From NCBI RefSeq assembly GCF_010686655.1, contig NZ_JAAGVY010000008.1, forward strand, positions 62,001-126,000: a stretch of 64,000 nt of DNA. The letters run 5' to 3'. This stretch comes from Cryomorpha ignava. GTDB lineage: Bacteria > Bacteroidota > Bacteroidia > Flavobacteriales_D > Cryomorphaceae. The translations under genes were made by a program, and so were the position numbers. The first letter of the stretch is position 1. Each line of letters begins with the position of its first letter. Under the pieces are notes generated by a model. That model was given only the letters and a program-made list of their open reading frames with translations. It searched no databases and was not told the origin of the DNA. This document shows, in pieces, positions 34,561 through 42,851 of this stretch.

Positions 34561-37500
34561 TTATCGAATTATGTTCACTGTTCCGTTCAAATTATCCATT
34601 CCGGCAGTCTTGAAATCCAGAATGTAGTAGTAAGATCCCGTAGGCAGATCCTTTCCATCGTTCGTTCCGTCCCACGGATCGCGGTAGCCCGTGCTTTCAT
34701 AAACCGAATTTCCCCAGCGGTTGTAAATGACGACATGGGCATCGGGGTATTTTTCAATTTCAGGAATATTCCACACATCGTTTGCCCCATCGCCATCGGG
34801 TGTTATGGTATTTGGCAATTCTTTAAATACGCGAATTAACACTGAGTCCGTAGCCTGGCAACCCATTACACTCGTGTAGGTTACATAGTATGGTGTGGTT
34901 TCGCCCGGCATCGCTACAGGTCGGTCGCAGTCTGTACAGCTAAGCCCCACGGGTGGCGACCAGTTGTAAGTTCCGCCTTCCGGCGATGGTGATGCAGAGA
35001 GGGTAGTAGAGCTTCCAAACATGATCAGCTTGTCGGCACTGGCGATTACACTTACTCCTATTTCTACAAAAATCGTTACTGTGTCGGTCTTTACATCACA
35101 TCCCGTTTCAGGGTCAAGCGCGTAAACAAATTGGTTCGTTCCCGCGCCAAGTCCGCTTACAGCTGTCTGCGCGCTGTTAGGGCTGTCTATTATTCCGCTG
35201 CCTTCCACGAGAGTCCATTCCGCAGCTGCACCTTCGGGGTCATTTCCGGTAAGGGTAGTAAAAGTCTCGTCGCAGAGCGTTTCATCTGCGCCCGCATTTG
35301 CCGTTGGAGCATTTTCTAATACCATTATTTTAAACGAGCAGGTATCGGTATTTCCGTTTACATCTGCCGCTACAAAGGTCAGTGTGTTTTCCCCTTCCGG
35401 GAATGTGGCTCCTGCCGCCGGTCCGCCAATCTGCACAATTGCCGCAATCTCGCAATTATCAGTAGCAGTAGGCAAGTCAAATTCGGGAACTAAATCGCAG
35501 GTTTCAAAATCGGCAGGGCATATAATAACCGGCGCAATAGTGTCAAGAACCGTAAAGGTAAAGGTGCAAAGCGTGCTGTTTCCGGCATTGTCGGTGGCTG
35601 TAATCTCATAGGCGTAACTTCCCGGATTTAGCGAAGCACCATTTGATGGGCCTGCAGTTTGCGAAACGGTTACATTGCAATTGTCAGATGCCAGTGGATT
35701 CCCATAATCTGCTACAACTGTGCACGATCCCGGAGCCAGATACAAGGTAGAATCTGTTGGACAATTTGTAAATACAGGCGCAGTGGCATCAACTACCGTT
35801 ACCGTATAGCTGCAAGTTGCCGTGTTGCCGGCATCGTCTTGGGTGGTAAATTCAAATGCGGTTTCGCCAAGCGCGAGTGTACTTCCGGTGGTTGGTCCAC
35901 CGGTTTGAGATACAATCAATATGTCGGTACAATTATCAGTCGCTTCGGGAAGGGCAAAATTGTAAACCGCTCCGCAGATATCAGGTGCTGAATTTACAGC
36001 GACGTTTTCCGGACAGTCAAATACCGGCAATTCGGTGTCATTTACGGTAACGTTAAACGAACAGCTTGTTTGATTTCCTGATAAGTCGGTAACGGTATAA
36101 GTTACAACTGTTATGCCCACCGGAAACTCGCTACCCGGAGCTAAGCCGGCAGTAAGTGCAGTGGCAGCACCACCACAATTGTCATCTCCTTCGGGAGCGG
36201 TATAATCTACCACAGCTCCACAAATTCCGGGATCGTTGTCGATAATAATATCGACTGGGCAAGTTATGGTTGGCGGCACGGCTTCGATAATGCTAACCGT
36301 AAAGCTGCATGATGTTGTATTTCCGGCAGCGTCGGTGGCGGTAAAGGTCACAGTGTTAATGCCTGCCGGGAATGATTCGCCCGAAGCAAGTCCTGCTGTT
36401 AAGCTTAAATCGCTCAATGCACAATTATCAGTGGCAACCGGCACTCCGTAGGCAACTACGGCGGCACAGTCTCCATCGGGAATGTTTACAAGAATATCGG
36501 CCGGGCAGGTTACTTCTGGTGCTTCTTCATCAACCACTGTTACAGTAAAGCTGCAAGTCGCCGAATTGCCGGCCAGATCGGTAATTTCGTAAGTTATAGT
36601 GGTTTCCCCTTCCGGGAATACAGCTCCACTCGGTAAGCCGGCCGTTTGGGTAACTGTGGCAATATTACATGAGTCGTTCGTAGTGGGTGCGTCGTAGTTC
36701 ACAAGGGCTTCACAAGTTCCGGCATCTGCTGGGGTTACAATATCGTCAGTACAGGTAATGGCAATAGGATCGGAAGGTTGAAGAATAATATTGAAGGTAC
36801 ACACAGCCGTATTTCCAAATTGGTCGGTTGCAGTAAATTCCACCGGGTTTGTCCCTGCCGGGAATACATCGCCGGAAGGCAAACCACCTGTTTGAGTAAC
36901 TACTACATCGCTGCAATCGCTTGCTGTGGGCGTATCGAAAATAGCAATACCGGTACATGCAATACCGGGATCGGTCGGGAAAACCAGATCGCCAGGACAG
37001 TCTACAAAAACAGGATTTTCCGTTTCAGCAATCGTGATTTCGAATGAGCAAGACGCTGTATTTCCGGCTAGGTCTGTGCCTTCAAATTCTACGGTATATA
37101 TTCCAGCATTTACCACATCGCCACTCGCAGGGCCGCTGATTAAGGTATATCCACCAACGGCACAATTATCGGTCATTACCGGATCGGCATAAGTCAACAA
37201 TGTAGTACACTCGTCATTGGAAATGGTAAAGCTAATGTCGGCAGGGCAGGTTATTTCGGGTGCTTCTTCATCAACTATTGTAATGGTAAAGCTGCAAGTG
37301 GCTGTATTGCCGGCCAAATCGGTAATCTCATAAGCCACTGTAGTTTCCCCTTCCGGGAAAAGGCTACCGCTAGGCAGACCGGCAGTTTGGGTAGTGGTGG
37401 CAATATTACAAGAGTCGTTGGTTTCCGGGTCGTCGTATATTACCACGGCTTCGCAGGTTCCGGCATCGGCGGCGATTATAATATTTTCGGGACAGGTAAT

Positions 37501-39567
37501 CGCAATGGGATCGGCCTGCTGAATGATAATGTTAAAAGTACAAACGGCGGTATTTCCAAATAGGTCGGTAGCAGTGAATTCTACGGGGTTTATTCCGCCC
37601 GGGAATACATCGCCGGAAGGCAAACCACCTGTTTGAGCAACAGTTACGTCGCTGCAATCGCTCGCCGTGGGGGTATCAAAAATCGCTATTCCCTCGCAAA
37701 CACTTTCAGCATCGGACGAGAAAACCAGATCGCCGGGACAATCCACAAAAATAGGATCTTCGGTCTCTGCAATCGTAATATTAAAGGAGCAAGTAGCTGT
37801 ATTACCGCTTCCATCAGTCGCTTCAAATTCTACGGTGTAAATCCCGGCGTCAACTACGTCGCCACTTTGGGGGCCGCTTATTACGGTAAATCCTGCCACG
37901 GAGCAGTTGTCAGTAATTACTGGGTCGGGGTAAGTGAGCAGGGTTGTACACGCATCACCGGGAATGGTAAAACTAATATCGGCAGGGCAGGTAATTTCAG
38001 GTGCTTCATCGTCGGTAACGATAATATTAAATGTACAGATTTGAACATTTCCGGCATCATCTGTGGCGGTGTATTCAATTGGAGTGCTGCCAAGAGTAAA
38101 AGTGCTTCCGCTGATAGGGCCGCCAGTTTGCACTATGTTATCTAAAAGACAATTATCTGAAACTGTGGGTGCAGAAAATAGAACTTCGGCATCGCAAGTG
38201 CCCGGAGCTGCCAGAACGATAATATCCAAACATTCAAAAACCGGAGCTTCAGTATCGAGCACGGTTACAGTAAAGCTACACGACGCTGCGTTGTCAGAAT
38301 TATCTCGAACCTCGTAAGTAATTAGCGTTGCCCCCAGCGGAAAATTTGAACCTGATGCCAAACCTCCAATCAAATCAGTATTGGCGTCTAAGCAATTATC
38401 AGAAGATACTACAGCCGGATAGTTTACTACTGCGCCGCATTCGCCCGGGTCGTTGCTCACAACAATATCTGCAGGGCACGATATTACGGGTGGAACGGTT
38501 TCCTGTATAAAGATGGTAAACTGGCAAATGGCAGTATTTCCGGCAGCATCTGTTGCTGTAAATTTCTGCACATTGTATCCCGAAGGGAAAGTGGAGCCAG
38601 ATGGAAGCCCCTGGGTTTGGGTAATGGTTATCGGCCCGCAATTGTCCGTAGCAGTAGGCATATCGTATGTAGCTATTTCAGAGCAACCGGTAGCGCCAAT
38701 ATTTATTGTAATATTTGGGGGACAGTTAATTACAGGTGGTGTATTGTCAACTACATTCACATTAAAACTGCACGAGGCTGTATTGCCATAAGCATCTGTA
38801 ACTGTGTAAGATTCAATGGTTGTGCCAAGAGGAAAAGATCCTCCCGAACCAATGCCCGCAGTGAGCGCCGTATTTACCGAAGAGCACCCATCAGTACCAA
38901 CCGGTGCGGTATAATTTACCACAGCATCGCATGAGGCAGATGCCGACACGGTAATATCGGCGGGGCAGGTAATAATAGGATCGGAAACATCAAGAACGGT
39001 GAGAATAACGCGGCAAAACGCCTGATTTCCCTCCAGATCGAAAGCTGTAAAATCGAGAAAATGCTCACCAACCGTAAAAGAAGATCCACTGGGCAAACCT
39101 GCAAATTGATAAATAGCAAAAATACCACAATTGTCGGTGGCAACCGGAAGAGCGAAAGTTACAACGACCGAGCAGGTGGTCGCGTTGGCATTTACTGAAA
39201 AATCGGCGGGACATTGAAAAACTGGATTTTCGGTGTCGTTTACAGTGATGTAAAATGCACATTGGTTTTGCGCACCCTCATCATTGGTTACCTCAAAGAT
39301 TATTTCAGTGGTACCCACGTCAAAGAACGACCCGGAAGCCGGGCCCGCAATGCGAGTTGTTGTAATGTTTGTGCCGCTTCCTGTTCCTGTAGGTGGAGTA
39401 TAGTTAACGATTGCACCACATTCAAGAGGGTCATTGTTTTGCACAATATCGGTAGGACATATTATAGATACCTGGGCGTGCAGAGTGCCGAAGTATAAGA
39501 AGAATCCGAAAAGGATAAGAATATGTTTGTGCAATAAAAAAGCAGGGGTAGATTTTTTCATTTGCAT
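34561..39567 (-). CDS. Giant adhesin: 17 HYR repeats and type B sorting domain
   Basis: A 1,668-residue surface protein. After a signal peptide (core ILILFGFFLYFGTLHA, before QV) come 17 HYR-type beta-sandwich repeats of ~75-85 residues, each with CPADI-like and DNC motifs and ending TATCSFTVTV-like. Each repeat carries several cysteines likely to form disulfides. Two PKD-like modules follow (ANAGADETLCDETFTTLTG; SADKLIMFGSSTTLSASPSP). Then comes the gliding-motility-associated type B C-terminal domain (ITPDGDGANDVWNIPEIEKY, VIYNRWGNSVYES, PWDGTNDGKDLPTGSYYYIL), which directs export by the type IX system. Start: the frame is open to 39618, but ATG 39567 or 39561 precedes the signal. Repeats 7-9 and 10-12 are near-duplicates. 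Confidence 0.92.
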   Translation of the reverse strand: MQMKKSTPAFLLHKHILILFGFFLYFGTLHAQVSIICPTDIVQNNDPLECGAIVNYTPPTGTGSGTNITTTRIAGPASGSFFDVGTTEIIFEVTNDEGAQNQCAFYITVNDTENPVFQCPADFSVNANATTCSVVVTFALPVATDNCGIFAIYQFAGLPSGSSFTVGEHFLDFTAFDLEGNQAFCRVILTVLDVSDPIITCPADITVSASASCDAVVNYTAPVGTDGCSSVNTALTAGIGSGGSFPLGTTIESYTVTDAYGNTASCSFNVNVVDNTPPVINCPPNITINIGATGCSEIATYDMPTATDNCGPITITQTQGLPSGSTFPSGYNVQKFTATDAAGNTAICQFTIFIQETVPPVISCPADIVVSNDPGECGAVVNYPAVVSSDNCLDANTDLIGGLASGSNFPLGATLITYEVRDNSDNAASCSFTVTVLDTEAPVFECLDIIVLAAPGTCDAEVLFSAPTVSDNCLLDNIVQTGGPISGSTFTLGSTPIEYTATDDAGNVQICTFNIIVTDDEAPEITCPADISFTIPGDACTTLLTYPDPVITDNCSVAGFTVISGPQSGDVVDAGIYTVEFEATDGSGNTATCSFNITIAETEDPIFVDCPGDLVFSSDAESVCEGIAIFDTPTASDCSDVTVAQTGGLPSGDVFPGGINPVEFTATDLFGNTAVCTFNIIIQQADPIAITCPENIIIAADAGTCEAVVIYDDPETNDSCNIATTTQTAGLPSGSLFPEGETTVAYEITDLAGNTATCSFTITIVDEEAPEITCPADISFTISNDECTTLLTYADPVMTDNCAVGGYTLISGPASGDVVNAGIYTVEFEGTDLAGNTASCSFEITIAETENPVFVDCPGDLVFPTDPGIACTGIAIFDTPTASDCSDVVVTQTGGLPSGDVFPAGTNPVEFTATDQFGNTAVCTFNIILQPSDPIAITCTDDIVTPADAGTCEALVNYDAPTTNDSCNIATVTQTAGLPSGAVFPEGETTITYEITDLAGNSATCSFTVTVVDEEAPEVTCPADILVNIPDGDCAAVVAYGVPVATDNCALSDLSLTAGLASGESFPAGINTVTFTATDAAGNTTSCSFTVSIIEAVPPTITCPVDIIIDNDPGICGAVVDYTAPEGDDNCGGAATALTAGLAPGSEFPVGITVVTYTVTDLSGNQTSCSFNVTVNDTELPVFDCPENVAVNSAPDICGAVYNFALPEATDNCTDILIVSQTGGPTTGSTLALGETAFEFTTQDDAGNTATCSYTVTVVDATAPVFTNCPTDSTLYLAPGSCTVVADYGNPLASDNCNVTVSQTAGPSNGASLNPGSYAYEITATDNAGNSTLCTFTFTVLDTIAPVIICPADFETCDLVPEFDLPTATDNCEIAAIVQIGGPAAGATFPEGENTLTFVAADVNGNTDTCSFKIMVLENAPTANAGADETLCDETFTTLTGNDPEGAAAEWTLVEGSGIIDSPNSAQTAVSGLGAGTNQFVYALDPETGCDVKTDTVTIFVEIGVSVIASADKLIMFGSSTTLSASPSPEGGTYNWSPPVGLSCTDCDRPVAMPGETTPYYVTYTSVMGCQATDSVLIRVFKELPNTITPDGDGANDVWNIPEIEKYPDAHVVIYNRWGNSVYESTGYRDPWDGTNDGKDLPTGSYYYILDFKTAGMDNLNGTVNIIR

Positions 39568-39590
39568 GCTGTTTAAGCTATAGGGTAAAT

Positions 39591-39618
39591 CAAAGATAGT
39601 GTTTGAGCGCAGTGGCAA
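39591..39618 (-). promoter_or_regulatory. Promoter of the type IX adhesin operon
   Basis: Minus strand TTG (39618-39616), 17 bp, then TATCTTTG (39598-39591), 23 bases before the ATG at 39567. This -7 box lies inside the longer open frame, supporting the downstream start. Confidence 0.5.
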
Positions 39619-39694
39619 TTACACGTGATTTCAAACTTATCAAGATTTTCTTTTTATAAATTTTAGTACTCAATACGTGAATACGCAGGAAAAG

Positions 39695-40576
39695 CTATTT
39701 AGATTCAGAATGGTTCAACTTTGCTCCACAATTCCTGCAATACTCGGCATCGTATCGGTGGCCTTCAACTCCGCAAGATGTGCAAAGCCGATTGGTATTA
39801 ACGTTGGCAGCTTGTTTGCCGCTTACACCTTTGTAAATCTCGGCTCCTACAATTCCTGTGGGAATGGCGATTATGGAATATCCGAGAAGCATAATTACCG
39901 AAGCGATCATTTGGCCCAGCACGGTGGTGGGTGTTATATCGCCAAACCCAACTGTGGTAAGGGTTACAATGGCCCAGTAAATGCTTAGCGGAATGCTGTT
40001 AAATCCGCCTTTTCCACCTTCTACAAGGTACATTATACTGCCGAGGATAAAAACGAGTATGAGCAGAAAGAAGAAGAATACTGTAATTTTATGTCGGCTG
40101 GTAACTAGTGCTTTTCCAAGCACCTGTGCTTCTGAAACAAAGCGCATAAGCTTCAATATTCTGAACACCCGTAGCAACCGCAATGCGCGTATAATGGCGA
40201 GACCCTGTGAGCCTACAAAGATGAAACTCAAATAAGTCGGCAAAATAGAAAGCAGATCGATTATTCCCAGCCAGCTAAAAATATATTGGGCCGGTTTTTT
40301 TACCACCCATATTCTGGCGATGTATTCTATTGTGAAAAATATAGTTACTACCCATTCTATTATTCGCAATACAGCTCCGTAAGTAGCTTGTATATAGCTA
40401 ACACTTTCGAGCATTACAGCCAAAACACTCACACCGATAAGTACGAGGAGGATAATGTCAAAAAGCTTTCCGATGTAGGTGCTGGTGCCAAAAATTATAA
40501 TAAAAAGCCGTCGGCGCACGGGGCTATGCTCCAACCGATTCTCTTCATCACGGTATTCGTCTTCCGTAAAGGCCAT
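39695..40576 (-). CDS. Voltage-gated potassium channel with C-terminal zinc ribbon
   Basis: A 293-residue six-helix channel of the KvAP/ion_trans type. S1 is near residues 38-58. The S4 voltage sensor RALRLLRVFRILKLMR has arginines at three-residue spacing. The pore helix and filter are AIVTLTTVGFGDITPTT (TVGFGD filter), followed by S6 (GQMIASVIMLLGYSIIAIP). After S6 a short linker leads to a tail with CTSCG and CRNCG, four cysteines spaced like a zinc ribbon, about 25 residues from the end. Ion selectivity for K+ is strongly suggested by GFGD. The ribbon is unusual and may sense metal or redox state. It stands alone. Confidence 0.9.
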   Translation of the reverse strand: MAFTEDEYRDEENRLEHSPVRRRLFIIIFGTSTYIGKLFDIILLVLIGVSVLAVMLESVSYIQATYGAVLRIIEWVVTIFFTIEYIARIWVVKKPAQYIFSWLGIIDLLSILPTYLSFIFVGSQGLAIIRALRLLRVFRILKLMRFVSEAQVLGKALVTSRHKITVFFFFLLILVFILGSIMYLVEGGKGGFNSIPLSIYWAIVTLTTVGFGDITPTTVLGQMIASVIMLLGYSIIAIPTGIVGAEIYKGVSGKQAANVNTNRLCTSCGVEGHRYDAEYCRNCGAKLNHSESK

Positions 40577-40640
40577 TTATAGGATTCTGGTATTTTTTAA
40601 AAAAGCGAAGCTAAGGTATTTCTTTAAGAGATACGTAGAT

Positions 40641-41699
40641 TTAAGCCGTTTGTATTTGAGTTGCTTTTAGAGGTTTTGTGATTTTTGGATTCATTACCGC
40701 AAACCAGAGTGGCGGAATAAGGCTAAGAAGCATCATGCCGGGATAGCCGGTAGGCATTTGCGGGCTGTGGTCGTGGTGTTCCAATATTTGATATTTCTTT
40801 TGAGGTTGGAAGTGGTGGTCGCTGTGCCGCGAAAGTTCAAAAAGCATGAGCCTGCCAATTGCGTGGTTGCTATTCCACGAGTGGGTTGGTTGCACCTTCT
40901 CGTATCTGAAATCGGTTATTTTTGAGCGCATCAATCCGTAGTGTTCTATATAATTCACTGTTTCGAGCATCAAGAAGCCTATAATCGCTGCACCTGTGTA
41001 CCAGATCAGAATTTCCAATCCAAAAGTGAAACCGATAAGCAACCAGAAAGCTATTTGAATAAGCTGAAACCTTAGCATTTCATTTTTCAGTGTAAAGGCT
41101 TTTTGGTTTTGTCGGATAAGTCTTTGGTTTTCGATTTTCCAGGCAGAGATATAGCCCAAAACCACCGAGCGAATCCAAAATTGGTAAACTAATTCATTCC
41201 GTCGCGATGATGCGGGATCATCGGGTGTGCTCACATTTTTGTGATGGCCGCGGTTGTGCTCTATAAAAAAGTGCATGTAGGCACTTGGCAGTAAAAGTAT
41301 TTTGGCGAGATTTTGCTCAAATGTTTTGGTTCGGTGTCCGAGTTCGTGTGCAACATTTATTCCCAGCCCGCCAAGAATGACACCAAGCGAGAGTGTGAGA
41401 CCCATTTTTTCGTAAAACTCAAGCGGCATTTGCTGCAACGCAAATAGATAAAATACAATGCAGGCATATATTGCCGGAGCAACAAGGTAAAGCAGAACGT
41501 CATACTTCCGGTCTTCACGACGCATTTCATTCTCTGCGGTTTCCAGGTTTTGTGCATTTGGTTTGATCAGCAATTCCAATCCGGGAATAAAGCCAAAGGC
41601 AAAAATAACAGGTGCAAAAGTCACCCAATCTCCAAAGTTCAATCCGCAAAAGAATAGAACCGGCAGAATAAATGGCATCGCGTATTTTAGGTACTTCAT
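40641..41699 (-). CDS. alkB: Alkane 1-monooxygenase (AlkB-type, integral-membrane di-iron)
   Basis: A 352-residue membrane hydroxylase with about six transmembrane helices. The three histidine boxes are all present: HELGHRTK (residues ~118-125), EHNRGHH (147-153) and RHSDHH (~290), plus the AlkB-specific NYIEHYGLMR motif that separates it from fatty-acid desaturases and xylene monooxygenases. The family inserts oxygen at the terminal carbon of medium-chain n-alkanes, using rubredoxin as electron donor. No rubredoxin or rubredoxin reductase gene is adjacent. The frame continues upstream to 41795, but ATG 41699 gives the normal N-terminus. It is divergent from the phenylalanine hydroxylase gene. 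Confidence 0.88.
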   Translation of the reverse strand: MKYLKYAMPFILPVLFFCGLNFGDWVTFAPVIFAFGFIPGLELLIKPNAQNLETAENEMRREDRKYDVLLYLVAPAIYACIVFYLFALQQMPLEFYEKMGLTLSLGVILGGLGINVAHELGHRTKTFEQNLAKILLLPSAYMHFFIEHNRGHHKNVSTPDDPASSRRNELVYQFWIRSVVLGYISAWKIENQRLIRQNQKAFTLKNEMLRFQLIQIAFWLLIGFTFGLEILIWYTGAAIIGFLMLETVNYIEHYGLMRSKITDFRYEKVQPTHSWNSNHAIGRLMLFELSRHSDHHFQPQKKYQILEHHDHSPQMPTGYPGMMLLSLIPPLWFAVMNPKITKPLKATQIQTA

Positions 41700-41736
41700 G
41701 TTGGTGGAATTGAGTTGGAATAAAATTACGAAAAAT

Positions 41737-41768
41737 TTTGTTTGGTAAAAATTACTTTCATAGATTTG
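41737..41768 (+). promoter_or_regulatory. Promoter of the phenylalanine hydroxylase leader
   Basis: TTTG (41737-41740), a 20-bp spacer and TAGATTTG (41761-41768). Transcription would start near 41773, just before the leader-peptide ATG at 41777. Confidence 0.7.
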
Positions 41769-41776
41769 ATTTTCAA

Positions 41777-41833
41777 ATGAAAATGAACAACACATATACT
41801 TATTACTATTCTGATTATTTCGGGCTGGGATAA
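41777..41833 (+). CDS. Tyrosine-rich leader peptide of the attenuator
   Basis: An 18-codon frame, MKMNNTYTYYYSDYFGLG then TAA, starts right behind a good promoter. Five of the 18 residues are tyrosine (codons at 41795, 41801, 41804, 41807 and 41816) and one is phenylalanine. It ends 24 bases before a terminator hairpin that precedes the gene for phenylalanine 4-hydroxylase, whose product is tyrosine. This is the layout of a classic amino-acid attenuation leader. A second ATG at 41783 could also be the start. Translation and stalling are inferred. Confidence 0.75.
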   Translation: MKMNNTYTYYYSDYFGLG

Positions 41834-41857
41834 GTATATCACTTAATAAGTTACACT

Positions 41858-41890
41858 ACCCGGTTCGTTTGACCCGGGTTTTTTATTTTA
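41858..41890 (+). terminator. Attenuator terminator before phenylalanine hydroxylase
   Basis: ACCCGG (41858-41863) pairs with CCGGGT (41874-41879) and is followed by TTTTTTATTTT. It ends 5 bases before the ATG at 41896 and so must be passed to express the gene. The competing pairing GGCTGGG (41823-41829) with CCCGGTT (41859-41865, with G-U pairs) would break the 5' arm. A ribosome stopped at the leader's TAA (41831) would cover 41823-41829 and let the terminator form. One stalled at the Tyr codons would leave it free. Confidence 0.7.
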
Positions 41891-41895
41891 AAAAA

Positions 41896-42612
41896 ATGAT
41901 GATTCAGACCTATTCGGCTTACACCGATGAAGATTTTGCAGTTTGGAAATTGCTATACAGCCGCCAGATGGAGATTTTGCCAAAGCTCGCAGCAAAGGAA
42001 TACCTCGACGCGCTGGAGCGGGTTAATTTTACCGCCGACCGCATTCCACATTTTAACGAAGTGAATAAACTTCTGGGCGAAACTACAGGCTGGAAGATTG
42101 ATGTGGTGCCACATATTATCCCTGTCGAAGAGTTTTTTCCAAAACTGGAGCGTAAGACTTTCGGAGCTACCACCTGGTTGCGAAAAATGAGTGAGCTCGA
42201 TTACCTCGAAGAGCCCGATATGTTTCACGATGTTTTTGGCCATGTGCCGTTATTGAGTAATACAACCTTCTGCGCCTTCTTTCACGGACTCTCAAAAATT
42301 GCGATGAAGCATCTCGATAATCCCGAGATACTAGAAAAACTGGGCAGAATGTACTGGTTTACCATCGAGTTTGGCCTTATTCGCGAAAGCGGAGACCTTA
42401 AAATTTACGGCGCCGGAATTATGTCGTCGCACGGCGAAACGAAATATAGTGTGAGTAACGAACCGACCCACTTGCCTTTTGATGTAAAAACGATTCTGAA
42501 CAAGACGTATAACAATATGATTATTCAGGATACTTATTTTGTGATTGATAGCTTTGAGCAGCTTTTTGATTCTTTGGGAGAGATTGAGCGGCAGGTGGAT
42601 ACAAGTGATTAG
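41896..42612 (+). CDS. phhA: Phenylalanine 4-monooxygenase
   Basis: A 238-residue non-haem iron, pterin-dependent hydroxylase converting phenylalanine to tyrosine in the cytoplasm. Iron ligands are visible: two histidines in PDMFHDVFGHVPLL (near residues 111 and 116) and the glutamate in YWFTIEFGLI (~158). The substrate/pterin region (GATTWLRKMSELDYLEEPDM) is intact, and length matches bacterial enzymes. The frame reaches up to 41869, but that extension lies inside the terminator hairpin. ATG 41896 or 41899 is the start. Expression is probably controlled by the tyrosine-codon attenuator upstream. With no other aromatic genes nearby, it may serve biosynthesis of tyrosine or phenylalanine breakdown. 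Confidence 0.95.
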   Translation: MMIQTYSAYTDEDFAVWKLLYSRQMEILPKLAAKEYLDALERVNFTADRIPHFNEVNKLLGETTGWKIDVVPHIIPVEEFFPKLERKTFGATTWLRKMSELDYLEEPDMFHDVFGHVPLLSNTTFCAFFHGLSKIAMKHLDNPEILEKLGRMYWFTIEFGLIRESGDLKIYGAGIMSSHGETKYSVSNEPTHLPFDVKTILNKTYNNMIIQDTYFVIDSFEQLFDSLGEIERQVDTSD

Positions 42613-42851
42613 TGTTTGGTTTTTGGTTTTTAGATTGGGCGAAAGGAGCCAGGAGCTTTTTTGTGATTCCTTTCCTTCTTCTCCACAAGCGGGTCGTGTT
42701 TAGCGAAGTCGAAATACATGAATAATTTTTACAATTCAAGGAATATTGCGAAAAGCATTTTTTAATTCTATTTACAAAAAAAAATTCTTACCAATTAACA
42801 AAGCCGCCACACGTAGCGCTTAACGTCTCTTAGATTTTCTATTTCGGAGTT

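Noticed and set aside
37633-38145. 170-codon plus-strand frame and several similar ones inside the HYR gene
   Set aside because: Antisense shadows of a strongly repetitive gene; their repeats mirror the HYR codons.
34561-39567. Regularly repeated DNA that might suggest a CRISPR-like or satellite array
   Set aside because: The period is ~245 bp, it stays in frame and encodes HYR domains; there are no short identical repeats with unique spacers.
41869-41895. Nine-residue N-terminal extension of phenylalanine hydroxylase
   Set aside because: These codons lie in the terminator hairpin and T-run and do not match the family N-terminus.
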